Positions 50,530-59,589 are shown, counted from the stretch's first letter. The stretch: DNA of 64,000 bases from Deltaproteobacteria bacterium (GCA_020633415.1 JACKDQ010000001.1:682001-746000); one strand, 5' to 3'. Numbers and translations: made by a program. Notes: generated by a model not told the origin, from the letters alone.

Positions 50530-52617
50530 ATGAAGGCATACCAACCAAAAGACATTCGGACGATCGCACTCGTTGGCCACGGAAAGTGCGGCAAGACTTC
50601 ACTCGGCGAGGCGTTTCTTTTCGACGCCAAGGCGACGACGCGACTGGGCAAAGTGGATGATGAGACCACCTTGCTCGATAGTGAGCCCGAGGAGCTCAAG
50701 CGCAAGTCGAGCATGCAGCTGGCAGTCGGCCAGGTCGAGTGGAACAAGCGCAAGATCGTATTCGTCGATACGCCGGGTGACGGGAACTTTGCGGCCGATA
50801 TGGATATGGGCTTGGCAGCGGCCGATGCGACGGTCGTTGTGGTCAGTGCTCCGGATGGCGTTCAGGTCGGTACCGAGCGCGGCTGGGCACGGGCGGTCGC
50901 CGATGGGCTGCCACGGGCGGTGTTCATCAACAAGCTCGACCGCGAGCGCGCTGATTACGCGCAGGCGCTGCAGGAGGTCAAGGACATCCTCTCCCAAAAG
51001 GCCGTGGCCTTGCAGTTGCCGATCGGCGAAGAGCAGCAGTTTAGCGGCGTGATCGACCTGCTCCAGCTCAAAGCCTACCGCTTTGATGACGACGGTCGCA
51101 AGGTCGTGGTGGAGGACGTTCCGGCGGACTACAGCGATCGGGCCGCCTCGGCGCGCGAGGAGCTGATCGAAGGTATCGCGTCGAGCGATGACGCGTTGAT
51201 GGAGAAATACCTCGAGACGATGGAGCTCTCCGAGGACGAGATCCACCACGGGCTTTCCAAGGCGATTCTTACCGGCACGATCGTGCCGGTGTTCTGTGGT
51301 TCGGCAACGCGGAATATCGGCGTCCAGCCGCTGCTCGACATGATGGCTGACTTCCCCTGCCCGCTCGACCGTCGTGCGCGCGTCGGCAAAGCGCCGAATG
51401 GCGAGGAAGCCAGCCGCACGGCGAGTGAGGAGCAGCCGTTTTCCGGTCTGGTTTTCAAGACGATCAGCGCCGACATCGGGCGGATCGCCCTGGTACGCGT
51501 GCTGTCGGGTACGCTGGTGGCGGATCAGACAGTGGTCAACGGCAACCGCGATCAGAAAGAGCGCGTCGGTCAGCTCTATCTCTTGACCGGCAAAAAGCGC
51601 GACAATGTCGATAAGGCCGTCGCTGGTGACATCGTCGGTTTGGCCAAGCTCAAGTCTACCAAGACCGGCGACACGCTCTCCGACGAGAAGGCCCCGATCG
51701 TCTATCCGGCGGTCAAGCTTCCCGAGCCCGTGATCGGCTACGCGATTCGCCCGAAGTCAAAGGGCGACGAGGAGAAAGTCGCCACGAAACTGCACGATCT
51801 GCTCGAGGAAGACATCGCCTTGCGACTCGACCGCGATCAGTCGAGCAAAGAGATGCTGCTGCGCGGCCTGGGTCAGGTTCACATCGAGGCTACCGTCGAG
51901 AAACTCCGTCGGATGGGCGTCGAAGTTGAGCTCGCCGATCCGAAGGTCCCGTATCGCGAGACGATCAAGGGCAAGGCGCTCAACGTCGAAGGCAAGCACA
52001 AGAAGCAGAGCGGTGGGCGCGGTCAGTTCGGTGTGTGTTTTATCGACATGGAACCGAAACCGAAAGACGTGGAGACCGATGATTCGCTGCTCTTCGTCGA
52101 CGCGATCTTCGGTGGCGCGATTCCGCGGCAGTTCATTCCCTCGGTGGAAAAGGGCATCCGTAGCCGCATGGAGCGCGGCGTTATTGCTGGCTTCCCGGTG
52201 GTCGACATCAAGGTCACGCTTAAGGACGGCAAATACCATTCGGTTGACTCCGATGGGCGCTCGTTCGAGATGGCCGGCTCCAAGGGGTTCCAAGAGGCCT
52301 TCCGCAAGGCCCAGCCGATCCTGCTTGAGCCGGTGGTGACGCTCGAAGTGATCTGCCCTGAAGACAACATGGGCGATATCATCGGTGACGTCAGCAGTCG
52401 CCGGGGGAAAGTGCTCGGCACTGAGGCCAAAGGAAAGAACCAGGTTGTTAAGGCGCACGTTCCGCTCGCGGAAGTGTTGCGCTACGCGATCGATCTAGAG
52501 TCGATCACCGCCGGTCGCGGCCATTTCAATATGGCGTTCTCGCACTACGAAGAGGTGCCGTCGAACCTCGCCGAGAAGATCGTCGCTGAAGCTGCCGTTG
52601 CTGAGGACGAAGACTAG
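50530..52617 (+). CDS. elongation factor G-like GTPase (EF-G-II type)
   Basis: 695 residues with the five-domain EF-G layout. The GTPase motifs are GHGKCGKTSLG (16-26, canonical EF-G reads GHIDAGKTT), DTPGDGNFAADMD (G3, normally DTPGHVDF), and NKLDRERADY (G4). Domain II, the GGRGQFG block of domain IV and the C-terminal EVICPEDNMGDIIGDVSSRRG are clear. The altered G1 and the loss of the H in DTPGH put it with the EF-G-like paralogues (FusA2, Thermus EF-G-2 type), not the main translocase. It may act in ribosome rescue or another special step. Co-oriented with the next gene after 12 bp. Confidence 0.9.
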   Translation: MKAYQPKDIRTIALVGHGKCGKTSLGEAFLFDAKATTRLGKVDDETTLLDSEPEELKRKSSMQLAVGQVEWNKRKIVFVDTPGDGNFAADMDMGLAAADATVVVVSAPDGVQVGTERGWARAVADGLPRAVFINKLDRERADYAQALQEVKDILSQKAVALQLPIGEEQQFSGVIDLLQLKAYRFDDDGRKVVVEDVPADYSDRAASAREELIEGIASSDDALMEKYLETMELSEDEIHHGLSKAILTGTIVPVFCGSATRNIGVQPLLDMMADFPCPLDRRARVGKAPNGEEASRTASEEQPFSGLVFKTISADIGRIALVRVLSGTLVADQTVVNGNRDQKERVGQLYLLTGKKRDNVDKAVAGDIVGLAKLKSTKTGDTLSDEKAPIVYPAVKLPEPVIGYAIRPKSKGDEEKVATKLHDLLEEDIALRLDRDQSSKEMLLRGLGQVHIEATVEKLRRMGVEVELADPKVPYRETIKGKALNVEGKHKKQSGGRGQFGVCFIDMEPKPKDVETDDSLLFVDAIFGGAIPRQFIPSVEKGIRSRMERGVIAGFPVVDIKVTLKDGKYHSVDSDGRSFEMAGSKGFQEAFRKAQPILLEPVVTLEVICPEDNMGDIIGDVSSRRGKVLGTEAKGKNQVVKAHVPLAEVLRYAIDLESITAGRGHFNMAFSHYEEVPSNLAEKIVAEAAVAEDED

Positions 52618-52629
52618 ACCCTCGCTGCT

Positions 52630-53796
52630 ATGGCGCTCGAACGCACCCCGCTAGCACCGGAAGCGCTATCCCCGGCCGTCGCCAAGGCGGTCGGGCCCAG
52701 CGCTCCTGCGCCTGTCAAGATGATGGCGGCGCGCGGGTTGGCGCCAATGGGTCCGAAGGACCTGGTGACGGCGCTCTATCAGCTCAGCCTCGATGCTGAC
52801 GAGAAGATCGCCCAAGCAGCCACCCAGAGTGCGGAAAAGCTGCCGCCCAAGGTGCTGAGCGCGGCACTGGGCGAAGCCCTCGATCCGCGGGTGCTGGACT
52901 ATTTCGCGCTGCGGGTGGTCGGTGACGCCACGCTGGTCGAGCGCGTGTTGCTCAACAGCGCGGTGGCCGACGAGACGTTCGTCTCGCTCGCTGAGCAGCT
53001 TTCCGAGGCGTCATTGGAGATCCTCGCCGGAAACCAACAGCGCTTGCTGCGTCATCCGCAGATCATTGAGGCGATCTATTTCAACAAGCGCGCCCGAATG
53101 TCGACTGTCGATCGACTGTTGGAAATGGCGGTTCGTAACAACCTGACCCTCGATGTTCCGCAGTACAAGCAGCTGGTCGCGCAGATCATGGGCAGCGCTG
53201 CCAAGGAGCCGCCAGCTGCCGAGCCAGTCGAAGATGCGGCCTCGACCGATCCCGAGGCGCCACTGCAGATGGCCGAGGAGATCACCGCCGAAGGCGAGCA
53301 GTTCGATGAGGTCTTTGAGGCCTTGATCGATGAGACCTGGGACCAGGGGCCACTGGGCAATCTCGAGTTCGATGCCGAAGAGCAGGGCAAAAAGCAGGTG
53401 CAGATCGCCGAGCTCTCGGTCAACGCGCGAATTCGTTTGGCGACGTTGGGTTCGGTGTTTCACCGGACCGTGTTGATCCGTGATACCAACCGCCTGGTGG
53501 CGATGGCGGCGATCGAATCGCCGGCGGTCTCCGAGCAGGAAGCGGCGCGCCACGCCGGTAACCGTGGTCTCTCCGAGGATGTGATCCGCTACATCTGCGG
53601 TCGGCGTGACTGGCAAAAGAGCTACCAGATCAAACTCAACTTGGTGAACAACCCCAAGTGCCCGTTGGCCCATGCGATGAAGCTGCTGTCGCACCTGCGT
53701 GCCAACGATGTGCGGATGATCTCGCGTTCGAAGAACGTGCCGGCGGCGATCGCTCGCGCGGCCAAGCAGCATCTACAGCGCAAATCCGGCGGCTAG
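52630..53796 (+). CDS. helical-repeat protein of unknown function, partner of EF-G-like gene
   Basis: 388 residues, cytoplasmic, with no signal peptide or membrane helix. The N-terminal part (about 40-200) and C-terminal part (about 255-385) are helix-rich, with degenerate HEAT-like repeats (ARIRLATLGSVFHRTVLIRD, VSLAEQLSEASLEILAGN). A Glu/Ala/Pro-rich acidic linker (about 200-245) joins them. The start ATG 52630 lies 12 bp after the EF-G-like stop, so co-transcription is likely. I recognise no family; the pairing suggests a ribosome-associated role (inference). Confidence 0.7.
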   Translation: MALERTPLAPEALSPAVAKAVGPSAPAPVKMMAARGLAPMGPKDLVTALYQLSLDADEKIAQAATQSAEKLPPKVLSAALGEALDPRVLDYFALRVVGDATLVERVLLNSAVADETFVSLAEQLSEASLEILAGNQQRLLRHPQIIEAIYFNKRARMSTVDRLLEMAVRNNLTLDVPQYKQLVAQIMGSAAKEPPAAEPVEDAASTDPEAPLQMAEEITAEGEQFDEVFEALIDETWDQGPLGNLEFDAEEQGKKQVQIAELSVNARIRLATLGSVFHRTVLIRDTNRLVAMAAIESPAVSEQEAARHAGNRGLSEDVIRYICGRRDWQKSYQIKLNLVNNPKCPLAHAMKLLSHLRANDVRMISRSKNVPAAIARAAKQHLQRKSGG

Positions 53797-54025
53797 CCTT
53801 TTCGCGATATGGACGCGTAACATTCGCCGCGGGTCGACACGCGCCGGGCCCCTTGCCGTCCTGTGAGCGGGGCGACTCGCCGGCGACCGACCGTCGAGCC
53901 AGCGCACCGTTCAGCTTTCGATTACGCAAGCGACGGGTGCTGCCAGCAGACGCCTAAGGTGCTGCAATGAAACTCAATAGATAGCGGCCAATGGGTTGGG
54001 CACGAGTGTTGCTTCTCTTGCTGAG
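53797..54025. other. intergenic region
   Basis: About 230 bp between the helical-repeat protein and a small exported protein, both plus-strand. I see no hairpin with a T-run, RNA gene or repeat here. Confidence 0.3.
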
Positions 54026-54538
54026 GTGAGCAAACTGGTCATCTTTTGCAGCATGCTCCTGGTCGTGAGCTGGGAGAGCGCGTCATCAGCGCAGCGTTCA
54101 CAGTTTCGCCTGCTGAAGACGACGCGGCGGGGTGATCTGCTCACGCTGCAGTTGGCCTATCAAAATCCAGGGGCGACGCGTCGGCCCAACAATCGGGTCA
54201 AGATGTTCGCCTTTCGCGACGGCGCGCCCTATCACGACAACGCCAGCGGTCCCGGCTCGTGTGTTGTGGAAAGTTGGAACAAGGACAAACGGCGTAGCCA
54301 ATATCGGGTTAGCGAGGGCATCTGCTTGAGCTCGGTTGAGATGCCCCAAGACGCGGGCACCTGCGAGCTGCAGATCCGACTGAGCGATCAGGCGTTTTGC
54401 GGCGTGCGTAGCGGGGACGAGATTTGGATCGCCGGCCGCTGGGAAGGCATTGGGCACAACTGGGGCACCTGGTCCGGGCTGGGCAATCAGACGGTCTCGT
54501 TTCTGCTGCCCGAAGCTGCGACGTCCGCGAAAAAGTAA
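54026..54538 (+). CDS. small exported protein of unknown function
   Basis: About 170 residues from GTG 54026; TTG 53996 is an alternative. The hydrophobic lead VIFCSMLLVVSWESASSA ends in an AxA-like site. The mature domain is beta-rich, with two likely disulfide pairs (GSCVVE, GICLSS, GTCELQ, AFCGVR) and Trp/Asn-rich loops (GHNWGTWSG). I recognise no family. It is convergent with the TlpA-like gene, only 16 bp away. Confidence 0.55.
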   Translation: MSKLVIFCSMLLVVSWESASSAQRSQFRLLKTTRRGDLLTLQLAYQNPGATRRPNNRVKMFAFRDGAPYHDNASGPGSCVVESWNKDKRRSQYRVSEGICLSSVEMPQDAGTCELQIRLSDQAFCGVRSGDEIWIAGRWEGIGHNWGTWSGLGNQTVSFLLPEAATSAKK

Positions 54539-54554
54539 CGAGCGCTGCTCCGCC

Positions 54555-55097
54555 CTAGCGGGCAGCGAGCAGGACTTCGATCCGTTTGCGCAGGCGCGTA
54601 TCGCCGCCTTGACCGACCTGCACGTCGACGGTCTTTCCCTGGCGATCGATCAGCACCAGATGCGGCAGAACTTGAACGCCGTAATGCCGAGCGACTGTAC
54701 CGTCATCGACCAACGCGGTCAGCGGACTCTTGCGCTGCTTGAGATAAGCGGCGGTGCGCTCGGCGTTGCCCTCGACGTTGATCGCTAGAATACGCAGTCC
54801 GCGCTGTTCCAGCTCGCGGTGCAGGCGCTCAAGCTGCGGCATCTTTTTGCGGCAAGCGCCGCACCAGGTCGCCCAAAAGTCGAGCAGCACGACCTGACCG
54901 CGCAATGCCCCGAGCGCGATCGGCTTGCCGTCAGGTGTGTTCAGTGAAAAGGCGGGCGCCGCCGCACCGGTCTGCGGCGGGCGCAGTCGCTCGATGTGCT
55001 TGGCCGACCACCAGGCGCCTTTGGCTGTCATCAGCAGTGCGAGGCCGACCACGACGATGCCGGCGATGAAGGCTGGGCGGTCAGCGCGATCGATCAC
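54555..55097 (-). CDS. TlpA-like thiol-disulfide oxidoreductase
   Basis: 180 residues. One N-terminal helix (about 10-26) anchors it in the inner membrane, with the thioredoxin domain outside. The active site WCGAC has Cys79 and Cys82, and the cis-Pro is in VQVLPHLVLID. It probably keeps periplasmic thiols reduced, for instance for cytochrome c maturation. It overlaps the Yip1-like gene by 17 bp at its 5' end and is the last of a three-gene operon with rimO. Confidence 0.88.
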   Translation of the reverse strand: MIDRADRPAFIAGIVVVGLALLMTAKGAWWSAKHIERLRPPQTGAAAPAFSLNTPDGKPIALGALRGQVVLLDFWATWCGACRKKMPQLERLHRELEQRGLRILAINVEGNAERTAAYLKQRKSPLTALVDDGTVARHYGVQVLPHLVLIDRQGKTVDVQVGQGGDTRLRKRIEVLLAAR

Positions 55098-55629
55098 GAT
55101 CTTCGTCCTCGTCTGCTGGAGATAGTTTAGCGCGCAACCGGCTGGTCGCCAGCAGCGTCAACGCGCCCAGCCAGCCGCTGGCGATCGCCAAGGTCAGCCA
55201 GCGGGGCAGACCGGCGCCAAACAGGCGATGGCCAACGCCGACCAATAGTAGCGTTGTCGCCGCTGGTAAGGTGCACAGCGCGCCGAGTCCGACATAGTCG
55301 ATCTGCTGACCCGAGGGGTGCTGCTTACGACGTCCCGTTAGCGAGAGCAACAGTCCGGCGAGCAGCGCGGCGCACAGCGGTAGCAGCAACTGGCCGAGCA
55401 ACACGTTGACCAGCATCATCAGCCCGGCGCTCGCGCTGACGTCGACGGCAAAGAGCGTCGATCGCATTAGTGAGGGAAAACTCAAAGCAGTGGCCGTCAG
55501 CAGGCACAGTACCACCATTGTGGCGAACGATCCGCGGCCACGCTCGTCGATCGCCGTATCGATCGTTGCCCGTGGTGCGAGCAACATGCCGCCAATGCGT
55601 CGGACAAAGTCGCCGAGTATCGCTTTCAT
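55081..55629 (-). CDS. Yip1-like membrane protein
   Basis: 182 residues with about five helices (about 40-58, 65-95, 108-128, 132-165 in groups). The N-terminus ILGDFVRRIGGMLLAPRATI followed by a membrane core resembles Yip1-domain proteins of Deltaproteobacteria. It shares one base with the rimO stop (TGATG) and overlaps the TlpA-like gene by 17 bp, so all three are tightly coupled. No function is known. Confidence 0.7.
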   Translation of the reverse strand: MKAILGDFVRRIGGMLLAPRATIDTAIDERGRGSFATMVVLCLLTATALSFPSLMRSTLFAVDVSASAGLMMLVNVLLGQLLLPLCAALLAGLLLSLTGRRKQHPSGQQIDYVGLGALCTLPAATTLLLVGVGHRLFGAGLPRWLTLAIASGWLGALTLLATSRLRAKLSPADEDEDRDRSR

Positions 55630-56963
55630 CAGGCAGGTGCTGCCGAACCGACCAGGTCGTAGTCGGCGCTATCGGTGATCTGGACTTCGAGGATCGTGCC
55701 CGGACTGCAGCGGGCCGCGTCGGTGATCGTTACCGTGCCATCGATCTCCGGCGACTGGCCATAGTAGCGACCCTCGAGCAGGAACTCGCTTTCAGCGCTG
55801 ATCCCGTCGACCATCACCTTCAGGCGCTGGCCGATTCGGCGACGGAGTTTGTTGCGGCTGATCTGCTGTTGTAGTGCCATCACCTCTTGCCGCCGCTGCT
55901 CGGCGACTTCGGCGGAAACCGGATCCGGTTGATCGAGCGCCGCCGTGCCGTCCTCGGCGGAAAAGACAAATGCACCGACGTTGTCGAGCTCAGCATCCTG
56001 CAAAAAGCTCAGTAGCCGTTGGTGAGCGCGATCGGTCTCGCCCGGGTGGCCGAGCAAGAACGTCGTGCGGATCACCACCTCGGGCAGGTGCTTGCGCAGG
56101 ATCTCCAGTCGCTCGCGGACCACCTGCTCGGTGTAGCCACGTCGCATGCGGCGCAAGACTGTATCGTCGACGTGCTGGATCGGCAGGTCGAGATAGGGGA
56201 TCACCCGCTGGCAGCCAGCGATGGTTTGCGCGAGCGCTTCGCTGATCATCGAGGGGTAGGCATAGTGCAGGCGGATCCATTCGAGCGACTGGACTTGGTC
56301 CAACGCGCGCAACAGGTCGGTCAATCTGACGCTCGGTTCCAAGTCGCGGCCGTAGGCGGTGCTGTCTTGGGCGACGAGAATCAGTTCGACGACGCCGCTT
56401 TCCGCCAACGTGCGGGCTTCCTCGACCAACGAATCGATCGTGCGGCTGCGCTGTTTGCCGCGCATCAACGGAATGCTGCAGAAGGCGCAGGGGCGGTCAC
56501 AGCCCTCGGAGATCTTCAGATAGGCGCTGTGTGGCGGGCCGATCAGCTGGCGCCGATATTCTTGTTCGTTCATCAGCAGCGGTTGACCGACCGCTTGGCG
56601 GCGACGCTCGCGTTCAGCAAGAATCTCGCGCAGCGTGGCAAAGTCGGTGGTGCCGAGGAAATGGTCGACCTCGGGCAGCTCGCGGGCGAGCTCCTCGGGA
56701 TAGCGCTGGGACAGACAGCCGGCGACGATCAACGCCTGCAGCGTACCCTGCTGTTTGTATTCGGCCATCTTGAGGATCGTATCGATCGACTCCTGCTTGG
56801 CGGCTTCGATGAAACCACAGGTGTTGACAACGATCACTTCGGCGGCCGCCGGATCATCGACCGCCGAGATCCCTTGATCGGCAGCCAGCCGGTGCATTCG
56901 CTCGCTGTCGACGATGTTTTTCGGGCAACCCAGGGTGACGAAATGAACGGTGCGGGTTGTCAT
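55629..56963 (-). CDS. rimO: ribosomal protein uS12 methylthiotransferase
   Basis: 444 residues. Adds the methylthio group to Asp89 of ribosomal protein S12 by radical SAM chemistry. The N-terminal domain binds one FeS cluster through Cys13 (LGCPKNIVDSERM), NTCGFIE and AGCLSQRYPE. The radical SAM cluster is bound by GCDRPCAFCSIP. The C-terminal TRAM domain (about 375-440) is present. The order LGCPKN and NTCGFI separates it from MiaB (which has DSE/NTC but a different loop). First gene of an operon with a Yip1-like and a TlpA-like protein. Confidence 0.95.
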   Translation of the reverse strand: MTTRTVHFVTLGCPKNIVDSERMHRLAADQGISAVDDPAAAEVIVVNTCGFIEAAKQESIDTILKMAEYKQQGTLQALIVAGCLSQRYPEELARELPEVDHFLGTTDFATLREILAERERRRQAVGQPLLMNEQEYRRQLIGPPHSAYLKISEGCDRPCAFCSIPLMRGKQRSRTIDSLVEEARTLAESGVVELILVAQDSTAYGRDLEPSVRLTDLLRALDQVQSLEWIRLHYAYPSMISEALAQTIAGCQRVIPYLDLPIQHVDDTVLRRMRRGYTEQVVRERLEILRKHLPEVVIRTTFLLGHPGETDRAHQRLLSFLQDAELDNVGAFVFSAEDGTAALDQPDPVSAEVAEQRRQEVMALQQQISRNKLRRRIGQRLKVMVDGISAESEFLLEGRYYGQSPEIDGTVTITDAARCSPGTILEVQITDSADYDLVGSAAPA

Positions 56964-57040
56964 CGCAGACTGCCTTGGGTAGGGTTGCGCATCCTTATTT
57001 GCTGTCTCACTTACCGTCGCGAAAATGATCGAGGCACTGC

Positions 57041-57256
57041 ATGTCCAACGCGAGTCAACGGCCGTTGTGTTGCTTGATTTGTCGCAAAGAGATCCACACC
57101 GGCGATTCGTACCTGCGCTGTTCTGTCGTAGCCTGCAACAGCGGACGCGAAAAGCTCGTCTTTTGTAGCGAGCGCTGTTTCGATCGTCATCGTGCGACGG
57201 CGCGTCATCGCAAGGCCGCCCCCGTCGCTTGTGTTGCTGGCGAAACAGCCGCCTAG
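57041..57256 (+). CDS. small zinc-ribbon-like protein, 71 aa
   Basis: Six to seven cysteines in a treble-clef-like order: PLCCLICRK (10, 11, 14), RCSVVAC (27, 32), FCSERCFDRHR (42, 46, and His50). The end is basic (ATARHRKAAP). GAGG a few bases before ATG 57041 supports translation, and the frame is unusually Cys-rich compared with its shadows. It is similar in style to small MYM/TRASH-type zinc fingers, but no family is certain. Divergent from rimO with a 77-bp gap. Confidence 0.6.
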   Translation: MSNASQRPLCCLICRKEIHTGDSYLRCSVVACNSGREKLVFCSERCFDRHRATARHRKAAPVACVAGETAA

Positions 57257-57305
57257 CAGCCCGCCTAGCCGAGAATCTGCCCTGCGGCTCGACAACAGCG
57301 AGTTG

Positions 57306-57755
57306 CTAGTAGCCGAAGGCGACGCCGGCGTCGGGCTCTATGCAATCGTTTACGCAGACTTCATGAGTTAGCTTGCTCGGCCCCTGATACACGCCGTTGC
57401 AGATCTGGTCGGTGTCGGCGCAGTTCGGCTTGGGCGTGCACTTCGGGTCGGATAGTCCACCCTGCTCGCAGAGCTGGGTGCGGTCATCGCTGCAGACCAG
57501 TGCGGCGAAGTTGAACAGCCTGGCAAAGCACAGCCCACAGCGCCCGCCGTAGTCCGACTGAGCGGCCACCTGTGCGGCGCGCGCGATGCACTTGTCGACG
57601 CACTCGCCCTGCTTGTCCTTGCACGGGTGGCTATTGCTAACGTTTTTGCTGCACGAGGCGTTACAGGTCTTGGTGACCTCGTCTTCTGAGTTGCAGCCGG
57701 CGCTGACGCTCAGGGTAAGCGCGGTGGCGACGGCGAAAAGGGTAACGTTGTTCAC
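57306..57755 (-). CDS. small cysteine-rich lipoprotein
   Basis: 149 residues from GTG 57755, which has GGAGG seven bases upstream. The signal peptide ends in SVSAGC, a lipobox-like site. The mature part has many Cys (TCNASCSK, HPCKDKQGECVDKC, GRCGLCFA, LVCSDD, LCEQ, KCTPKPNCADTDQICN, EVCVNDCIEP), so it is a disulfide-rich secreted domain. No family recognised. It is typical of the exported protein style of this genome. Confidence 0.65.
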   Translation of the reverse strand: MNNVTLFAVATALTLSVSAGCNSEDEVTKTCNASCSKNVSNSHPCKDKQGECVDKCIARAAQVAAQSDYGGRCGLCFARLFNFAALVCSDDRTQLCEQGGLSDPKCTPKPNCADTDQICNGVYQGPSKLTHEVCVNDCIEPDAGVAFGY

Positions 57756-57901
57756 GAGGATCCTCCGACGGTCTCGCCACGTCTGCCACGCTAGCCCGGT
57801 TGCGTCAAGGATCTGCTGCGCCCGGCTGGGGCGCGCCGCGGGCCAAGCTCTGACCCGGGTGACTCGTCTAAGATGTTGATATAAAAAGGATATCTTTTGC
57901 G

Positions 57902-59503
57902 CTAGGGCGTGAGGGCAAACAGCAGCGCATCGGCGAAACCGGCGCTTTTCAGTGGACCACCGCCTAGATCGATCGTTTGTTGAAACTCGCCGCCGACGAG
58001 CAGCTGGGCGGCCTTGCTCAAGGCTAGCGCGTGAGCCTTGTCGGTGACGCTGCTGCTGATCGGCAGGCTGAAACGATGGCCGCCTTGGGCGTCGAAGCTG
58101 GCGACGTAGCCGTCTTCCCAGCCCAGCGCGTTGAACGTTGCGCCGCCGAGGTTGAGCGATTTGTGAAAGTAGCCGGCGAGGTAGATCCGGCCGAGTGGGT
58201 CGATGACGAGCGCATTGGCGCTGTCTTCGTCGGCGTCGCCAAAGCGCTTGGACCAGCGGTGCTTGCCGTCCTTGTCGTAGGCCGCCAGATAGATGTCGGC
58301 CGAGCCGGCATGCTTTAACGCTGAGCCACCGAAGTTGCTGTCGCCCCAGATCCGGCCGCAGACATAGAAGTTGCCGGCATCGTCGACGGCGGCGCCGCGC
58401 GCTTGCTCGGTCTCCGTTCCGCCGTGGCGTGCCGACCAGCGCTGCTTGCCGTCCTTGTCGAAGCTGACGAGAAAAACGTCGTAGTTGCCGGCGCTGCTGT
58501 GCACTGTGCCGCCCAGGTCGATCGTATCTTCGAAGCTGCCCTGCAGGTAGACGTTGCCTTGGGCATCGGTACCGATGCCGTGAGCGTAGTCTGAGCCTTT
58601 GCCACCGAAGCGTTTGGCCCAGCGCGGTTTGCCGTCGTTTGCGTAGCTGGCCAGATAGGCGTCGAAACTGCCAGCGCTGGTCAGTGGCCCTTGGCCGAAA
58701 TCGGCTTGGAGTTGGAACAAACCGCTGAAGTAGACGTTGCCCACGCGGTCGAGGGCGACGTTGTAGGGGTGTTCGTTATTGGCACTGCCAAAGCGCCTCG
58801 ACCAGCGATGTTTGCCGTCTTTGTCGAAGCTGACCACGAAGATGTCGGACAGGCCCGCATCGAGCAGATCGCTGCCGCCGAAGTTGATCTTGGTTTGAAA
58901 AGACCCGGTGATAAAGCTGTTGCCGCTGCTGTCGACGGCGATCGCTTCGCCGCGCTCTGCGCCCTTGTCGCCGAAGACCTTGGCCCAGCGATATTTGCCG
59001 CCTTTGCTGAAGCTGGCGACGAACATGTCGTCGTGGCCGCCGGCGGTCAGCGTCCCTCCGCCGAAGTCGATCGACCCGCGAAAGACGCCGGTGATATAGA
59101 CGTTGCCCAGCGCGTCGCTGCCGACACCGAGGACGCGCTCGGATTCGCTGTCGCCGAAGCGCAGCGACCAAAGGTGTTTGCCGCCTGGGCTGCTGCCTGC
59201 ATCGCTGCTGCCCGCATCCTGGGCCCCTTGGTCGGCGCTGGCGTCGATGCCGAGGTCGTTGTTGGTGTCGGCGCTGGCGTCGGCCGGCCAGGTTTGATCG
59301 TCGCTTGCCGCATCGTGGTTCGACGCGTCGGATTTTGCCTTGTCCAATGCCGGACCATCGAGTACCCGCGTGTCGCGGCTCGCGTCGGCGCGTGCGCTAT
59401 CGGCGAGGATCGCTGCGTCGCTGGCCGGCGCGCTCGATTCGGAACAGCCCCAGGCGTTGGCGAGAAACAACAGTGTTGTGGCGAATCTGTAGGCGTGGTG
59501 CAT
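57902..59503 (-). CDS. lipoprotein with seven SBBP beta-propeller repeats
   Basis: 533 residues. ATG 59503 is preceded by GAGGAG and gives a signal peptide ending at LANAWGC (lipobox-like). An Asp/Ala/Ser-rich linker (about 22-105) leads to seven repeats of about 60 residues, e.g. GNVYITGVF, FGGGTLTAGGHDDMFVASF, DKDGKHRWSRRFG. The number matches the propeller at 28190-31432, and both likely form seven-bladed closed rings. It is probably on the cell surface. The upstream hairpin at 59513-59530 covers part of its ribosome site. Confidence 0.75.
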   Translation of the reverse strand: MHHAYRFATTLLFLANAWGCSESSAPASDAAILADSARADASRDTRVLDGPALDKAKSDASNHDAASDDQTWPADASADTNNDLGIDASADQGAQDAGSSDAGSSPGGKHLWSLRFGDSESERVLGVGSDALGNVYITGVFRGSIDFGGGTLTAGGHDDMFVASFSKGGKYRWAKVFGDKGAERGEAIAVDSSGNSFITGSFQTKINFGGSDLLDAGLSDIFVVSFDKDGKHRWSRRFGSANNEHPYNVALDRVGNVYFSGLFQLQADFGQGPLTSAGSFDAYLASYANDGKPRWAKRFGGKGSDYAHGIGTDAQGNVYLQGSFEDTIDLGGTVHSSAGNYDVFLVSFDKDGKQRWSARHGGTETEQARGAAVDDAGNFYVCGRIWGDSNFGGSALKHAGSADIYLAAYDKDGKHRWSKRFGDADEDSANALVIDPLGRIYLAGYFHKSLNLGGATFNALGWEDGYVASFDAQGGHRFSLPISSSVTDKAHALALSKAAQLLVGGEFQQTIDLGGGPLKSAGFADALLFALTP

Positions 59504-59512
59504 CGAATAGCT

Positions 59513-59530
59513 CCTCGTACAAATACGAGG
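59513..59530 (-). promoter_or_regulatory. hairpin overlapping the ribosome site of the propeller lipoprotein
   Basis: On the minus strand CCTCGTA, TTTG loop, TACGAGG forms a 7-bp stem whose second arm supplies GAGG of the GAGGAG ribosome-binding site, eight bases before ATG 59503. Folded mRNA would hide the site. Confidence 0.4.
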
Positions 59531-59589
59531 GCCACGCGGGATGGTTGTGTCGCAAAAATGGGACGCAGCAGCTACCGAAACGTCAGCGG

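Noticed and set aside
56019..57077. 352-codon plus-strand frame antisense to rimO
   Set aside because: Shadow of rimO; the real small gene at 57041 lies in another frame.
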